Below are positions 54,301 through 59,951 of a stretch of DNA of 64,000 bases, piece by piece. How positions within the stretch are numbered: position 1 is the stretch's first letter; every line of letters starts with the position of its first letter. The notes beneath the pieces were generated by a model. That model saw only the letters and a list, made by a program, of their open reading frames with translations, had not been told where the DNA came from and did not search any database. Position numbers and translations under genes: made by a program. This DNA is from Gordionus sp. m RMFG-2023 (lineage: Eukaryota > Nematomorpha > Gordioida > Chordodea > Parachordodidae), in NCBI RefSeq assembly GCF_954871325.1, contig NC_088776.1, positions 25,096,508 through 25,160,507 of the forward strand, read 5' to 3'.

Positions 54301-54315
54301 AAAAAACTTGGATAA
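21369..54315 (+). CDS. WDR46: WDR46 (BING4 / Utp7-type) WD40 nucleolar protein, complete 12-exon gene
   Basis: WDR46/Utp7 is a nucleolar WD40 scaffold of the small-subunit processome needed for 18S rRNA maturation (family knowledge). Exons: 21369-21377, 21418-21707, 29096-29183, 29289-29455, 33626-33776, 40942-41201, 43708-43861, 44523-44676, 44994-45088, 45511-45606, 51273-51386, 54169-54315. They total 1725 nt and encode 574 residues plus TAA, close to the ~610 residues of the human protein. All junctions are GT-AG and all phases agree. The N-terminal basic helix ends in [17 protein letters not shown] (about 84-100). Propeller blades follow (about 130-373, e.g. [18 protein letters not shown]). 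The BING4CT signature [14 protein letters not shown] is at 401-414 and [11 protein letters not shown] at about 428-438. A lysine-rich tail ends [13 protein letters not shown]. Introns 1 and 3 are 40 and 105 bp; introns 2, 4, 5, 6, 10 and 11 are 2.5-7.4 kb and full of transposons. No stops or frameshifts are seen. Identity is from remembered family sequence. Confidence 0.93.
21418..21707 (+). CDS. WDR46: WDR46 exon 2 (N-terminal basic/coiled region)
   Basis: Encodes residues 4-99 plus two bases of Gly100. The first half is charged and low-complexity ([15 protein letters not shown]). The second half is a basic helix, [20 protein letters not shown], then [11 protein letters not shown], which corresponds to the conserved WDR46 segment just before the propeller. 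The donor GG|GTTAAG is at 21708. The open frame continues beyond the donor but loses homology there. Confidence 0.88.
22240..25700. mobile_element. Ty3/Gypsy retrotransposon fossil, two pieces in opposite orientation
   Basis: Minus-strand piece (about 22257-24757): in order, protease/RT region, RT (YLDNVI-like), RNase H ([15 protein letters not shown]), integrase zinc-binding H...HCGHPG region, integrase core and a C-terminal YIVE..DQLR motif. Plus-strand piece (about 24760-25700): gag-type CCHC knuckles ([20 protein letters not shown]) and a protease-like DTG. The segment with AAGCCAACCT..CCATCGACCGCATATGG is present in both pieces, in opposite directions. Clearly broken in many places (more than ten) and old; no LTRs recognised. 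A hAT element (25189-25550) is inserted in the plus piece. Confidence 0.75.
25189..25550. mobile_element. hAT-F MITE inserted in the Gypsy fossil
   Basis: TIR TAGAGATCTACAAAAGTAGG / AGGCCCGATGCAGATCACTA. TSD ATTTAGAC (25181-25188) versus ATTCAGAC (25551-25558). The interior is rich in CGGGCCGGGC-type motifs. 362 bp, non-coding. Confidence 0.85.
26140..27050 (+). mobile_element. hAT-H element with transposase C-terminus
   Basis: Ends CGAGGTCTGAAATAGGAAG / CTTCCCATTGTAGACCTCTAG, perfect TSD TGCATAAT (26132-26139, 27051-27058). At about 26575-26740 the plus strand encodes [20 protein letters not shown] then [10 protein letters not shown], and a +1 frame continues LNPKNVD. This is the hAT dimerisation domain ('P.SASSERVFS.AG.....R..L.P.NVD') with one frameshift. 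Confidence 0.88.
27515..27734. mobile_element. hAT-A MITE, 220 bp
   Basis: TAGTGTTGTTAAAAAGCTCG / GAGCCGTTTAACAACACTA, perfect TSD TTGACGGC (27507-27514, 27735-27742). The cleanest copy of this MITE in the window; relatives at 37475, 46640, 54527 and 61087. Confidence 0.95.
28237..29095. other. WDR46 intron 2, distal part; no gene
   Basis: 28795-28850 has three near repeats of ATATGAAATCTTAAA-TTTTT. 28910-29040 resembles the GGGCTGGGC-rich ends of hAT-F/H elements and runs up to the exon 3 acceptor. Confidence 0.45.
29096..29183 (+). CDS. WDR46: WDR46 exon 3
   Basis: Completes Gly100 and encodes residues 101-129, [17 protein letters not shown] then [11 protein letters not shown]. This matches the acidic linker and 'ILQADIVEAVDIASAAK' segment of vertebrate WDR46. 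Acceptor TTGAAG|C, donor AAG|GTTAAG. Only 105 bp separate it from exon 4, whereas the upstream intron is about 7.4 kb. Confidence 0.9.
29289..29455 (+). CDS. WDR46: WDR46 exon 4 (first WD blade)
   Basis: Encodes residues 130-184 plus two bases of Arg185. Reads [20 protein letters not shown], then [20 protein letters not shown] and [11 protein letters not shown]. This aligns residue by residue with the human 'FGPYRLNYSRTGRHLAFGG...TKKLMCEINVMEAV' stretch. Acceptor CTTTAG, donor TTAG|GTTTAT. Confidence 0.93.
29456..30967. other. WDR46 intron 4, proximal part; nothing assigned
   Basis: A small GC-richer patch at 29575-29650 is unexplained. The 77-residue minus-strand frame at 30160-30393 shows no recognisable motif. 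Confidence 0.4.
30976..31784. mobile_element. hAT-B element, second copy
   Basis: AGGGCTGTGCCGATCC / GGCACAGCCCT ends flanked by T-rich octamers (GTTTTTTT-like). Near 31275-31365 the minus strand reads [10 protein letters not shown] then [12 protein letters not shown], a hAT dimerisation motif (SERVFSTAGDIV..RR..L.P.NVE.L). That motif is deleted from the copy at 1051-2372. Confidence 0.85.
32106..32330 (-). pseudogene. hAT-I transposase C-terminal dimerisation domain, frameshifted
   Basis: One frame gives [20 protein letters not shown] then RDYLSIYL; the overlapping frame (32319-32116) gives [20 protein letters not shown] then [11 protein letters not shown]. Together they match the hAT 'WWK.N...P.L...A..YL.....ST..ERLFS' domain. 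The switch between frames falls in a GATA tetranucleotide run (32246-32264). Confidence 0.85.
32898..33191 (-). pseudogene. BED-type zinc finger of hAT-I transposase
   Basis: Reads [20 protein letters not shown] then [20 protein letters not shown] and FHSHL. The CxxC...HxxxxH spacing and flanking aromatics are those of a BED finger, the N-terminal DNA-binding domain of many hAT transposases. 97 codons, ending by a stop before the continuation at 32872. Confidence 0.85.
33626..33776 (+). CDS. WDR46: WDR46 exon 5
   Basis: Completes Arg185 and encodes 186-235: [20 protein letters not shown], then [20 protein letters not shown] and [10 protein letters not shown]. It ends at GCG|GTTAAA. Joining exon 4 to exon 5 reproduces the spacing of the human segment with no gap, which supports both splice sites. 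It is the only coding piece between two transposon-filled introns of about 4.2 and 7.2 kb. Confidence 0.93.
34528..36571 (-). mobile_element. LTR-type retroelement fossil with gag-like zinc knuckle
   Basis: Two direct repeats of roughly 510 bp (34528-about 35045 and 36063-36571), highly similar, flank about 1 kb. They share AATTCAGTACCACAGTTAAC and GACGCTGCCGTATCTTAATG. On the minus strand the interior holds gag-like sequence with a CCHC knuckle ([14 protein letters not shown]) and a proline-rich tail. No polymerase is present, so it looks non-autonomous; broken in a few places and relatively young given the similarity of its repeats. It sits inside Harbinger copy A. About 470 bp of Harbinger sequence present in copy B is missing at the insertion point. 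Confidence 0.75.
37115..37415 (-). pseudogene. MADF-like DNA-binding protein gene, Harbinger copy A
   Basis: Mirror image of the copy at 37826-38132, beginning with MAEKENLQ at 37415. Diverged. It lies in the opposite orientation on the other side of a ~400-bp centre. Confidence 0.55.
37475..37656. mobile_element. hAT-A-like MITE inside a Harbinger TIR
   Basis: AGTGTTGTTAAATTACCTAA / TTAGGTAGTTTAACAACAC, perfect TSD TTCACAGT (37467-37474, 37657-37664). It interrupts the left TIR of Harbinger copy B about 14 bases in. Removing it restores GGTGCATTCACAGTAGAG. Confidence 0.88.
37826..38132 (+). pseudogene. MADF-like accessory protein gene, Harbinger copy B
   Basis: Starts MAEKENLQ, then a probable ~87-bp GT-AG intron, then [13 protein letters not shown] and [20 protein letters not shown]. 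The '[14 protein letters not shown]' motif is the end of a MADF/Myb-SANT-like domain, the second protein encoded by PIF/Harbinger elements. A further coding-like piece near 38480-38655 ([18 protein letters not shown]) has the composition of its C-terminus. Confidence 0.6.
38818..39072 (-). pseudogene. PIF/Harbinger DDE transposase fragment, copy B
   Basis: Reads [20 protein letters not shown], then [20 protein letters not shown] and [10 protein letters not shown]. This matches the DDE_Tnp_4 block 'YNYKGFFS..L.ALVDA...F...D.G..GS.SDG..F..S.L', including the second catalytic Asp context (ALVD / SDG). Upstream and downstream parts of the domain are missing. Confidence 0.85.
39703..40941. repeat. 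WDR46 intron 5 distal part; ~170-bp tandem duplication at 40490-40745
   Basis: TATCAACATTTTT ... TTTCATAGGTCC ... GGGATAGA ... AACATTTGATA-like units occur twice, near 40490 and 40658. No coding sequence was recognised in the remainder. Confidence 0.55.
40942..41201 (+). CDS. WDR46: WDR46 exon 6
   Basis: Encodes residues 236-321 plus two bases of codon 322. Reads [55 protein letters not shown], then [20 protein letters not shown]. The acceptor is CACCAG at 40936-40941; an in-frame ATG at 40906 lies in the intron and is not the exon start. A short [10 protein letters not shown] insert precedes KPLAKILCH relative to the human protein. Donor GGAAT|GTAAAT. Confidence 0.95.
41571..42885 (-). mobile_element. 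hAT-C element in WDR46 intron 6
   Basis: Left CAGGGTTG and right GGCAAGTC-type end (TTGCCAACCCTG), perfect TSD GTATAGCA (41563-41570, 42886-42893). Subterminal repeats GTCAATTGACC at both ends. Transposase remnants on the minus strand: [20 protein letters not shown] (about 42205-42130), an [12 protein letters not shown] stretch near 42070, and an N-terminal-side piece at 42553-42350. Several stops. Confidence 0.92.
42894..43707. other. WDR46 intron 6 remainder; G run at 43617-43629
   Basis: No further element ends were recognised. A homopolymer of G sits shortly before exon 7. Confidence 0.4.
43708..43861 (+). CDS. WDR46: WDR46 exon 7
   Basis: Completes codon 322 and encodes 323-373: [20 protein letters not shown], then [20 protein letters not shown] and [11 protein letters not shown]. 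The acceptor is TAAAAAG at 43701-43707 and the donor GAA|GTATTG. A WD-type LHLWDLR closes one blade and the conserved LAFSQ opens the next. Confidence 0.92.
44178..44357. mobile_element. Foldback (inverted-repeat) element in WDR46 intron 7
   Basis: The arms AAATCTAGTTTGACCGGAAA / TTTCCATTAAAATCAGATTT and AAATTTCAGACAATTTTGCC / GGCGAAAATTGTCTGAAATT make a long hairpin around a short AT loop. A relative with the same arms is at about 52610-53572. The 74-residue frame over it is a by-product. Confidence 0.7.
44523..44676 (+). CDS. WDR46: WDR46 exon 8 (start of BING4CT domain)
   Basis: Encodes residues 374-424 plus one base of Gly425. Reads [20 protein letters not shown], then the BING4CT hallmark [20 protein letters not shown] and IIVP. 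The first acceptor candidate (TATAAG at 44517-44522) keeps the frame. A second AG ten bases downstream (TTGCAG) would break phase, so I chose the first. Confidence 0.9.
44994..45088 (+). CDS. WDR46: WDR46 exon 9
   Basis: Completes Gly425 and encodes 426-456: [20 protein letters not shown], then [11 protein letters not shown]. This is the strongly conserved 'PGAGEPNFDGLESNPY..RKQRQEWEVKALLEK' block. Acceptor GGATAG, donor AAG|GTAATG. Confidence 0.95.
45511..45606 (+). CDS. WDR46: WDR46 exon 10
   Basis: A phase 0-0 exon for residues 457-488: [20 protein letters not shown], then [12 protein letters not shown]. It corresponds to the 'VPAELICLDP...VDVISLEQ' region at the end of BING4CT. Acceptor ATAAAAG, donor TTG|GTATAT. 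Confidence 0.9.
45750..46215. mobile_element. hAT-like MITE in WDR46 intron 10
   Basis: GGCCTGATGCGGGCC at the left and GGCCTGACCCATGAAGGTCTG at the right are rough inverted repeats. The interior has GGCCCGACCCAGGCC-type motifs as in hAT-F. No TSD could be read with confidence. Confidence 0.5.
46640..46823. mobile_element. hAT-A MITE, diverged copy
   Basis: About 184 bp, aligned end to end with 27515-27734 (AACTCGATTTGATTTTTAAA ... TCGGGCCGTTTAATAACACTA). TSD no longer readable. Confidence 0.75.
47209..47403 (-). pseudogene. hAT transposase dimerisation domain (hAT-J)
   Basis: Reads [20 protein letters not shown] then [20 protein letters not shown]. This is the hAT C-terminal motif '[14 protein letters not shown]...RR.RL.D.N.E.LL'. 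64 codons, detached from the core. Confidence 0.85.
47678..47872 (-). pseudogene. hAT transposase N-terminal/core fragment (hAT-J)
   Basis: Reads [20 protein letters not shown], then [20 protein letters not shown] and ISYICTTAD. This is the 'P.S.VE...F..L......P....PSR.T....I.......L.........TTD' start of the hAT catalytic domain with its first Asp (TTAD). Truncated. Confidence 0.75.
49300..50430 (+). mobile_element. Reverse-transcriptase-type retroelement fossil (C-terminal part)
   Basis: Plus-strand pieces resemble the region downstream of RT in a class of animal retroelements. A GLGIRSA-like block near 49740 is followed by a stretch around 49850-50040, then [17 protein letters not shown] and LEPRDTS (about 50085-50290), the 'RLG....C.CG...H.L.C...RH...EP.GL.R.DG' signature. 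Family uncertain (LINE or other). Broken in many places; old. Upstream RT core not identified. In WDR46 intron 10. Confidence 0.6.
50431..51272. other. WDR46 intron 10 distal part, nothing assigned
   Basis: AT-rich; no repeat ends or coding recognised before exon 11. Confidence 0.4.
51273..51386 (+). CDS. WDR46: WDR46 exon 11 (basic tail)
   Basis: A phase 0-0 exon for residues 489-526: [20 protein letters not shown], then [18 protein letters not shown]. It is lysine/arginine-rich, as expected for the nucleolar C-terminal tail. Acceptor TTTGCAG, donor AAA|GTATTA. The upstream intron of about 5.7 kb holds several transposons. Confidence 0.85.
52040..52124 (+). mobile_element. Degraded Helitron 3' terminus in WDR46 intron 11
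   Basis: GAGAAAATTTTGATTCACCGGTCATTCTTGACGGG... aligns with the 14305-14342 terminus: hairpin arms CCGGTCA / TGACGGG, then TTATCTG and a mutated CTTA in place of CTAG. The element body upstream was not delimited. Confidence 0.5.
52319..52385. repeat. 20-bp minisatellite, just over three units
   Basis: AAAGATACTAAGTATTTTAA repeated without change. Each unit contains the near-palindrome ATACTAAGTAT. Confidence 0.9.
52610..53572. mobile_element. Foldback element with an inserted hAT-H-like end
   Basis: Arms AAATCTGATTTTGCCGGAAG..CAACACGTATAGCG and ACTCTACACGTGCTGAAA...CAAATCGGATTTTA are inverted relatives of the 44178-44357 element. About 53334-53521 (TGCTGGGCGGGCTTGT, AATGCAAACTTCTAG) resembles the right end of hAT-H and is probably an insertion. 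Confidence 0.55.
53573..54168. other. WDR46 intron 11 distal part, nothing assigned
   Basis: AT-rich, no recognisable feature before exon 12. Confidence 0.4.
54169..54315 (+). CDS. WDR46: WDR46 exon 12 (C-terminus and stop)
   Basis: Encodes residues 527-574 and [43 protein letters not shown], then PKKAKKLG. The ending resembles the 'ALDRFVR' end of human WDR46. Acceptor AATATAG; phase 0 agrees with exon 11. Confidence 0.85.
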   Translation, partial: DFYDDLSLLDMIGGDTIVADRRSKIYTNTIQKFNALDCFKPKKAKKLG

Positions 54316-54399
54316 TAATTATTATTTTATATTATATTTGTTGTGCATATATAATTCAGCAAACCGAGATTATCCGAGAAAAAAAATCAGAAATTTTAC

Positions 54400-54405
54400 A
54401 ATAAA
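54400..54405 (+). promoter_or_regulatory. Poly(A) signal AATAAA of WDR46
   Basis: A canonical AATAAA 85 bases past the WDR46 stop codon, before the next transposon. The hexamer is frequent by chance in such AT-rich DNA, so position is the main support. Confidence 0.5.
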
Positions 54406-54526
54406 ATTTATACGGGACTTGTAATGAACTTGCTCTAAAATAAAAATATTATAAATAATCTAACAAATTAATAATTTTTGTAAGAACATGGATAAGTAAT
54501 TAATAATAATTACTTATTCAAAAATG

Positions 54527-54745
54527 TAGTTTAGTTTAGTTAAAAAGTCCGATTCAAGTCGATTTATAAAAGCTACCCGATTAGGATTTTAGCATAAATA
54601 ATATTATGTAGGCCTCGATATTTGGTAAATAGAGGTCAAAACCTTTGCCATTTATGAGAAATCTTCAGGCTTACATAATTTTATTTTGGGTAAAATCTTA
54701 ATCGGGGCATTTTTAAAATCGACCCAAATCGGGATTTTTAACGGT
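54527..54745. mobile_element. hAT-A-like MITE, diverged
   Basis: GTTAAAAAGTCCGATTCAAG ... AAAATCGACCCAAATCGGGA parallels the subterminal blocks of 27515-27734, with the same central AGGCCTCGA..ATTTGGTAAATAGA pattern. TIR ends decayed. About 215 bp past the WDR46 stop. Confidence 0.55.
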
Positions 54746-56467
54746 ATCACGTCAATTTGGCGCACGACAATTCGCGATAATTCGGCGCGGCATCAATTCG
54801 GCGCATATCTAATACATCTGCAATTTAATTTATTAGTATAAAAAAAGGAGGAATAAATAGAAGTCATTTTGAATGTTAGTCCTATTAATTATTTATTTAT
54901 ATTTTTTTACAAAAATCTCAATTTTATATACTAAATGTGTAATATCAATAAAAAATTTAATAATATCAAAAAAAATTAACAATCAATATTTATACCGATT
55001 TCTTTAGTGGACAATTTATCACATTATAAACATTACCAATTATTACCTGCACTAATGAAAGGTCTTTTTCACTTTAAAAAGGTTAAAAACCTATTTAAGA
55101 AATACTACCGGTGAAAAACCTTTAAATGGATTAGCCCTATTAAATATTTATAAGGAGATTATTCTAGATAAAAATTTGGGAATCTAAAGTGCAATTACAC
55201 ATGGAAAAGTTTTTAAAAATAGACCCAAATCGGCCGTTTAAACTTATCATATGAGCCTGCTATATCATCAACGTATCTGAGATTTTCCTAATATACTCTC
55301 GTGTTTCAAGCATAATCAACAGTTTAGACTCAACCGGCAAAGAAAATAAAAGCTTTTTAAAATAAAATTATGGCTAATAAATCTTTCCTTTAATTTAAAT
55401 AAAAATGTATCAATAAAAGGAATAAAAATGTTTATTTTATAAAAATCCTCAATCTTAGATGCATCAATATTGAGCAATTAGATTTTCTTGAAACTACTCT
55501 AGGTTTAACAATTTCAATCCCAAACATTAGCTTTCCCATATATTTCAAGAAATTTTGTTAATATTTCAACAATATCCTTTACTCTATTCATAACCTCTCT
55601 TAAATCCAAATAAATTTTTTGTAACATTTTGCTAAAATCATATGTATAATTAAATAAAAAATAAACACATTGAATGGATATTAAAAATTGTGGCTAAATA
55701 ATATCCTGCAAAAGATTCTCAGCATCTGTTGAATCTTTTCCCTTTGCTTGATTTATAAAATTCCAGTGCTGCAAAAACAACATCATATAGTTCAATAAAG
55801 AGCTTCACTGACTCGTCTTTCAATGAATCTAGTCATACAAAATTTTTTTTGATTTTTTTAAGTCAATGTCATGATAAGCCACTTATATTTTTTTATCCAT
55901 GATAATTTGAATGTCAAATTTCTCATATTTAATGACACTGGAAATTTATAATTTTATTTTCAATTAGCATATTCATAATTTCAATACCTATAATATAAAT
56001 AAAAAATTGCGCATTAATTATTCGGGCCAATTTCGGCATATTTTTATAAACTGTCAATTATGATTTTAGCCAAAATAATATGTAAGATTAGAGATAGAGG
56101 TCCGAACCTTTCTTTTTCATTATTTCTTTCATTCTTCTATGCACCAAATCTCTAGGGTTACATAACTTTGGCTCCTAATCAACATACCTTATAATATGGT
56201 AAATTGGTCCACCAAATAAATCGGTATAAATATTGGTTGTTCATTTTTTTAATATTATTAAATTTTTTAATGATATTACACATTTAGTAAATATAATTGA
56301 GAATTTTGTAAAAAAAATATATAGAAATAATTAACAGGACTAACATTCAAAATTCTATTTAATCATCCTTATATACTTATAAATTTATAATAAATTGCAG
56401 CTGTATTAAATATGCGCCGAATTGTCGCTGCGCTGAATTGACGCCGCGTCGAATTTACGTTGGACCA
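54746..56467. mobile_element. Long-TIR element (arms ~280 bp) with hAT transposase pieces
   Basis: 54746-55025 and 56185-56467 are inverted copies of each other. Outermost parts are CGTCAATTTGGCGC, ACAATTCG and CAATTCGGCGCAT; inner parts include GAATGTTAGTCCT / AGGACTAACATTC. Plus strand at 55040-55195 reads LPIITCTNERSF then (next frame) LKRLKTYLRN and PLNGLALLNIYKEIIL, a ZMYM1-type hAT C-terminus with one frameshift. Minus strand at 55860-55440 reads ESVKLFIELYDVVFAALEFY, upstream in the same protein. The two are oppositely oriented, so the interior is rearranged. Confidence 0.7.
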
Positions 56468-56496
56468 TTTTTAACAACACCTTAAATACCAATTGT

Positions 56497-56588
56497 ATAT
56501 ATCTACATGACAGGAATTCACTGAAGGCAAACTTCATTTAAATCTCATACCCACCCCCTTAAAAAAATTATACCACACGACGACGCTA
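56497..56588. mobile_element. MITE-E remnant
   Basis: ATCTACATGACAGGAATTCACTG matches the start of the MITE-E copies, followed by their CCCACCCCCTTAAAAAAAT block. Most of the element is deleted. Confidence 0.5.
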
Positions 56589-57400
56589 TTAATTACAGAG
56601 TTTTTAATTATAATGACCTAAATATCAAGCTTCTAGCTAAATAAATTCATTATTATTATCATTTATGAAAATTAATATAATTGTATATTAACCAGAGAAT
56701 TATTATAAAGGTCTTGTAAAAAAAAATATTTCTGTTTGCAGGAAATTTTTATTATAAATGTCTTATGATTGTATGAAATATGTAGAGTGTTGATTTAGTA
56801 ATCTATGTATAATAGAATAGATTCAATTATTAATTAAATTTTCACCCCAATATATTTGCCCTGTTTCTATATCATCCAAAAATATTGGTAACATTAATTT
56901 TTTGTGAATTTAATATATTATTTATAGATTTAGTATTTTAGTTAGACAACTCTTAAAGTACAAAGAAATAAGTATGCTGTAATTTATTTTCAAATTGTAT
57001 TAATCAAAATATTAGTTTGAAATTCAAAAAATATACCAAAGCTTTAATGCCCGAATTTGCCTAATGAAAATTTACGAAAAATCAAGTATTAGCACTGTTT
57101 GATATTTTTGTACTGCGCGGCCTTATATTTTAATGTACGATTTTCCCGGCCCATTAAAATATTTAACCGGCCCAGGTATGATTTTTTAAATAAATTTCCA
57201 TCCCAGCCCGTTTTTTAAAATTTTTCGACCTGCTGGCCGGGGTTTGCAGATTTTTAGTAGATATATTCCTTCTTTTTCTCTTCTCCTTAGGAGTCTGTCA
57301 AATTTTTAAAATTAGACTAATCGCCTGGCTCACGAAGGTTGTTATTTTTTTTTGGATACTCGCCAGGTATATCCATATATTTATTTGTTTCAAGAGCCTG
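56589..57400. other. AT-rich spacer with a hAT-F/H-like remnant at 57110-57260
   Basis: CCCGGCCCATTAAAA, CCGGCCCAGG and CTGGCCGGGGTTTGCAGAT resemble the GC-motif ends of hAT-F/H MITEs. No gene seen. Confidence 0.4.
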
Positions 57401-57770
57401 TGTGTATTATAGAATGTTCTCGTTGATGTTGGAGGGTGAGAGGGGTTTTACGCAAAAAAAGTTCCATCCTAGGAATTAACTGTTCTTCCAGGAAATCTAA
57501 CAATTCCATCGGGTCTTCTATTATCGAAAACACCTTGGGTTCTAAAGTTGTGGCAAAGACAATTTTTTTCTATTGATATGCCTGATTAAATGTTCACTAC
57601 TAAAAATGCATTGGAGGCAATGGCGGCCAGATTGCTTACATTTGGCATACTTCTTTGAGTCAGAAACTGCTACATTTAAACGAATGGCTAAAGCTACGCT
57701 GCTGATTCTTACATTAAGGCCGAGATATTTGGGTGGAATGACGCCAAAATATTCATAGCTAGATCCTAAG
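57400..57770 (-). mobile_element. RT-type retroelement C-terminal fragment (second, minus strand)
   Basis: Minus-strand translation from about 57740 includes ALAIRLNVAVSDSKKYAKC, SGRHCLQC, HLIRH and, in another frame, NRRPDGIVRFPGRTV. These are the same signatures ('RLN.AV....C.CG...GRH.L.C....RH...RPDG..L.PW') as in the 49300-50430 element. Broken; old. Confidence 0.55.
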
Positions 57771-58689
57771 CATAGGCGTCGCTAGGGAGGAGGCAAGTGG
57801 ACACCCCCACCATAAAATTTGCCTTGTTCTCGTAATTTTAAGGTAATGAAAATTCCCCCACCCCTCTCTCTGCAAAAAATGTACAATATATTAATACTAG
57901 TAAAAAGCCCGTCAAAAATGACGGGGAATGAGATTTTTATTCATTTTTTACTATAGATATCATGCCAGGTTCAAGCTCACAATATTAGGAAGCATCCAAG
58001 ATCTTATAATTTAAAAAAAGTTTATCAAGCCCAGCTCAACCCTTAATAATTTGTAAAAGATATTCCCAAGTCAGGTGCAAGCGAATATTAATTTTTAGGT
58101 TCCAAGCCCAGTTCTACCCATTATAATTTTGAAAATTTTTTCCCGCCTCGGAGGTAGTTAAATTTTTAATATCATCACATGAACGGGAAATATCTGATTT
58201 ACCAATTAGTCTAATATGGAAAAAAAACATGTAAATTCCGTATTAAGGGAAACTAGGAAGGCCTGGGCAACCACTTATTAGAGAATCATGACAAATAAAA
58301 TAAAAAATAACCGACTTTTATACTTTTTTGTAATATGATGAATTAAAATTATATCTAAAAAATATGTTGTTTATTATATAGGGCTATTGTTGTTTTTCAG
58401 ATAAATTTAATGTATGTCTTGCATTTCTGAAATTATTTGTCAAAGAATTTGATAAGGGATATATATTTTTTTATGTTAAGTAAAAAAAAATGCTGTCTAT
58501 TTAAATTATAAAAATGCCATTAAACACTAATGAAACTTATATGCAAATTATTTATATATTTTTTAAGATATTTTTTTTTATTGACATAAATTTAGGATAA
58601 TTTTTTTAAAAAATAATGAGGATTATTTATTATGTATTTGATAAAATTAAGAGCAAATCCTTGTTGACATTTTTATTTTTGATGGAAAA

Positions 58690-59100
58690 AGCGATAAAAT
58701 GAATCTAGCTGTCGTCTGGAGAGGAAATAACTAATGTATAATTTTATATCATTTCGGGTTGTGGATGAAAGTGATGACGGATTAACAAAGTGTACAAAAC
58801 ACATTACGTCCTGATAAAGATGATATGCCTATGCCTTGGGATACTGGTAAAAGAAGAACACAAAACGATATTTCTGTCAATGTCAGCATTGGTATCCCCC
58901 TCTAAAATCGAATCATGAATGACAATGTTAACTCAACCATAAAACGGTCGTAAGTATTGTTTTAAAGGCCACGACAGAACTACTGCATATTTTTCCATTA
59001 ATAAAGTTGATGAAATTGGCCGTACTCTACATTCAAGTTTGAACATTCCTCTAAATATTCATGAAAATTTCTCAGAGAATCGGATAAAGTAATATTTATA
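58690..59100 (+). pseudogene. Coding-like segment inside the Helitron, unidentified
   Basis: Plus-strand frames read LRPDKDDMPMPWDTGKRRTQ then NDISVNVSIGIPL, and after a break YCFKGHDRTTAYFSINKVDE then IGRTLHSSLNIPLNIHENFS. Codon texture and lower AT content suggest former protein-coding DNA. I do not recognise it. It may be a host gene fragment captured by the Helitron or a remnant of the Helitron's own protein. Confidence 0.35.
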
Positions 59101-59547
59101 TAAACTCCTAGTGAATTGAATGATAGTACAGAATTAAATGTTTATATTTGTTAAAAAATAGGCGGAGGCATAGGGATTGTGGTAGTGGTGATAGTATAAT
59201 TTGGAGAACTGGGTGAAAATAAAATAAACATAGATATAAAACATAAGATAAAAAAAAAATAAACCTCCAGATGAGTTGATTTCAAGCGTAGTTCTTTATT
59301 ATTTTGTCTACCAGTAACTCTAGAACGGGTAAGGCTTTTGTTTAATCATCATTATTTTCTTTGCTTATTTTTAATAATAGATTCATCATGTTTTGTAGCA
59401 ATGTGAGGGATTAGGGTTAGCCTAGACAAATAAAGAAATCAGGCAAAAATATAAATAAACTATTGTTGAAATTAAACAAACATAAAAATAATGTAAAACC
59501 GGTAGATGGGTCAATATTAGATGCATATTTCTAGTAGTTAGGAGGGC

Positions 59548-59951
59548 TATCATCAAAAAAATTTTTAGTGGGACTTATCAAGCCTATTATGATATTCTAA
59601 AAGTTAAAAAATAACATGATGAATGTAATGTTATTAAGATAAAGGTTAATTAATTGTAAGGTAATTAAAAAATAAGTTAAAAAAGGAGGGAAAAAGAGGT
59701 ATAAATTATTATATTATAAAAATTAAATTAAAGGAATTGATAAGGTTTGGCTATCATCAAAAAAAAATTTTTAGGAACTTATTATGATATTCTAAAAGTT
59801 AAAAAATAACATGATGAATTTAATGATATTAAGATTAAGGTTAATTAATTGTAAAATTAAAAGATAATTAAAAATGGGGAAAAAAAAGTAGGTATAAATG
59901 ATTATATTATAAAAATAATAAAAATTAAATTAAAGGAATTGATAAGGTTTT
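59548..59951. repeat. Tandem duplication, ~203-bp unit, two copies
   Basis: GGCTATCATCAAAAAAA ... AATTGATAAGGTTT repeats with about 90% identity at 59548-59750 and 59751-59951, inside the Helitron. Confidence 0.85.
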
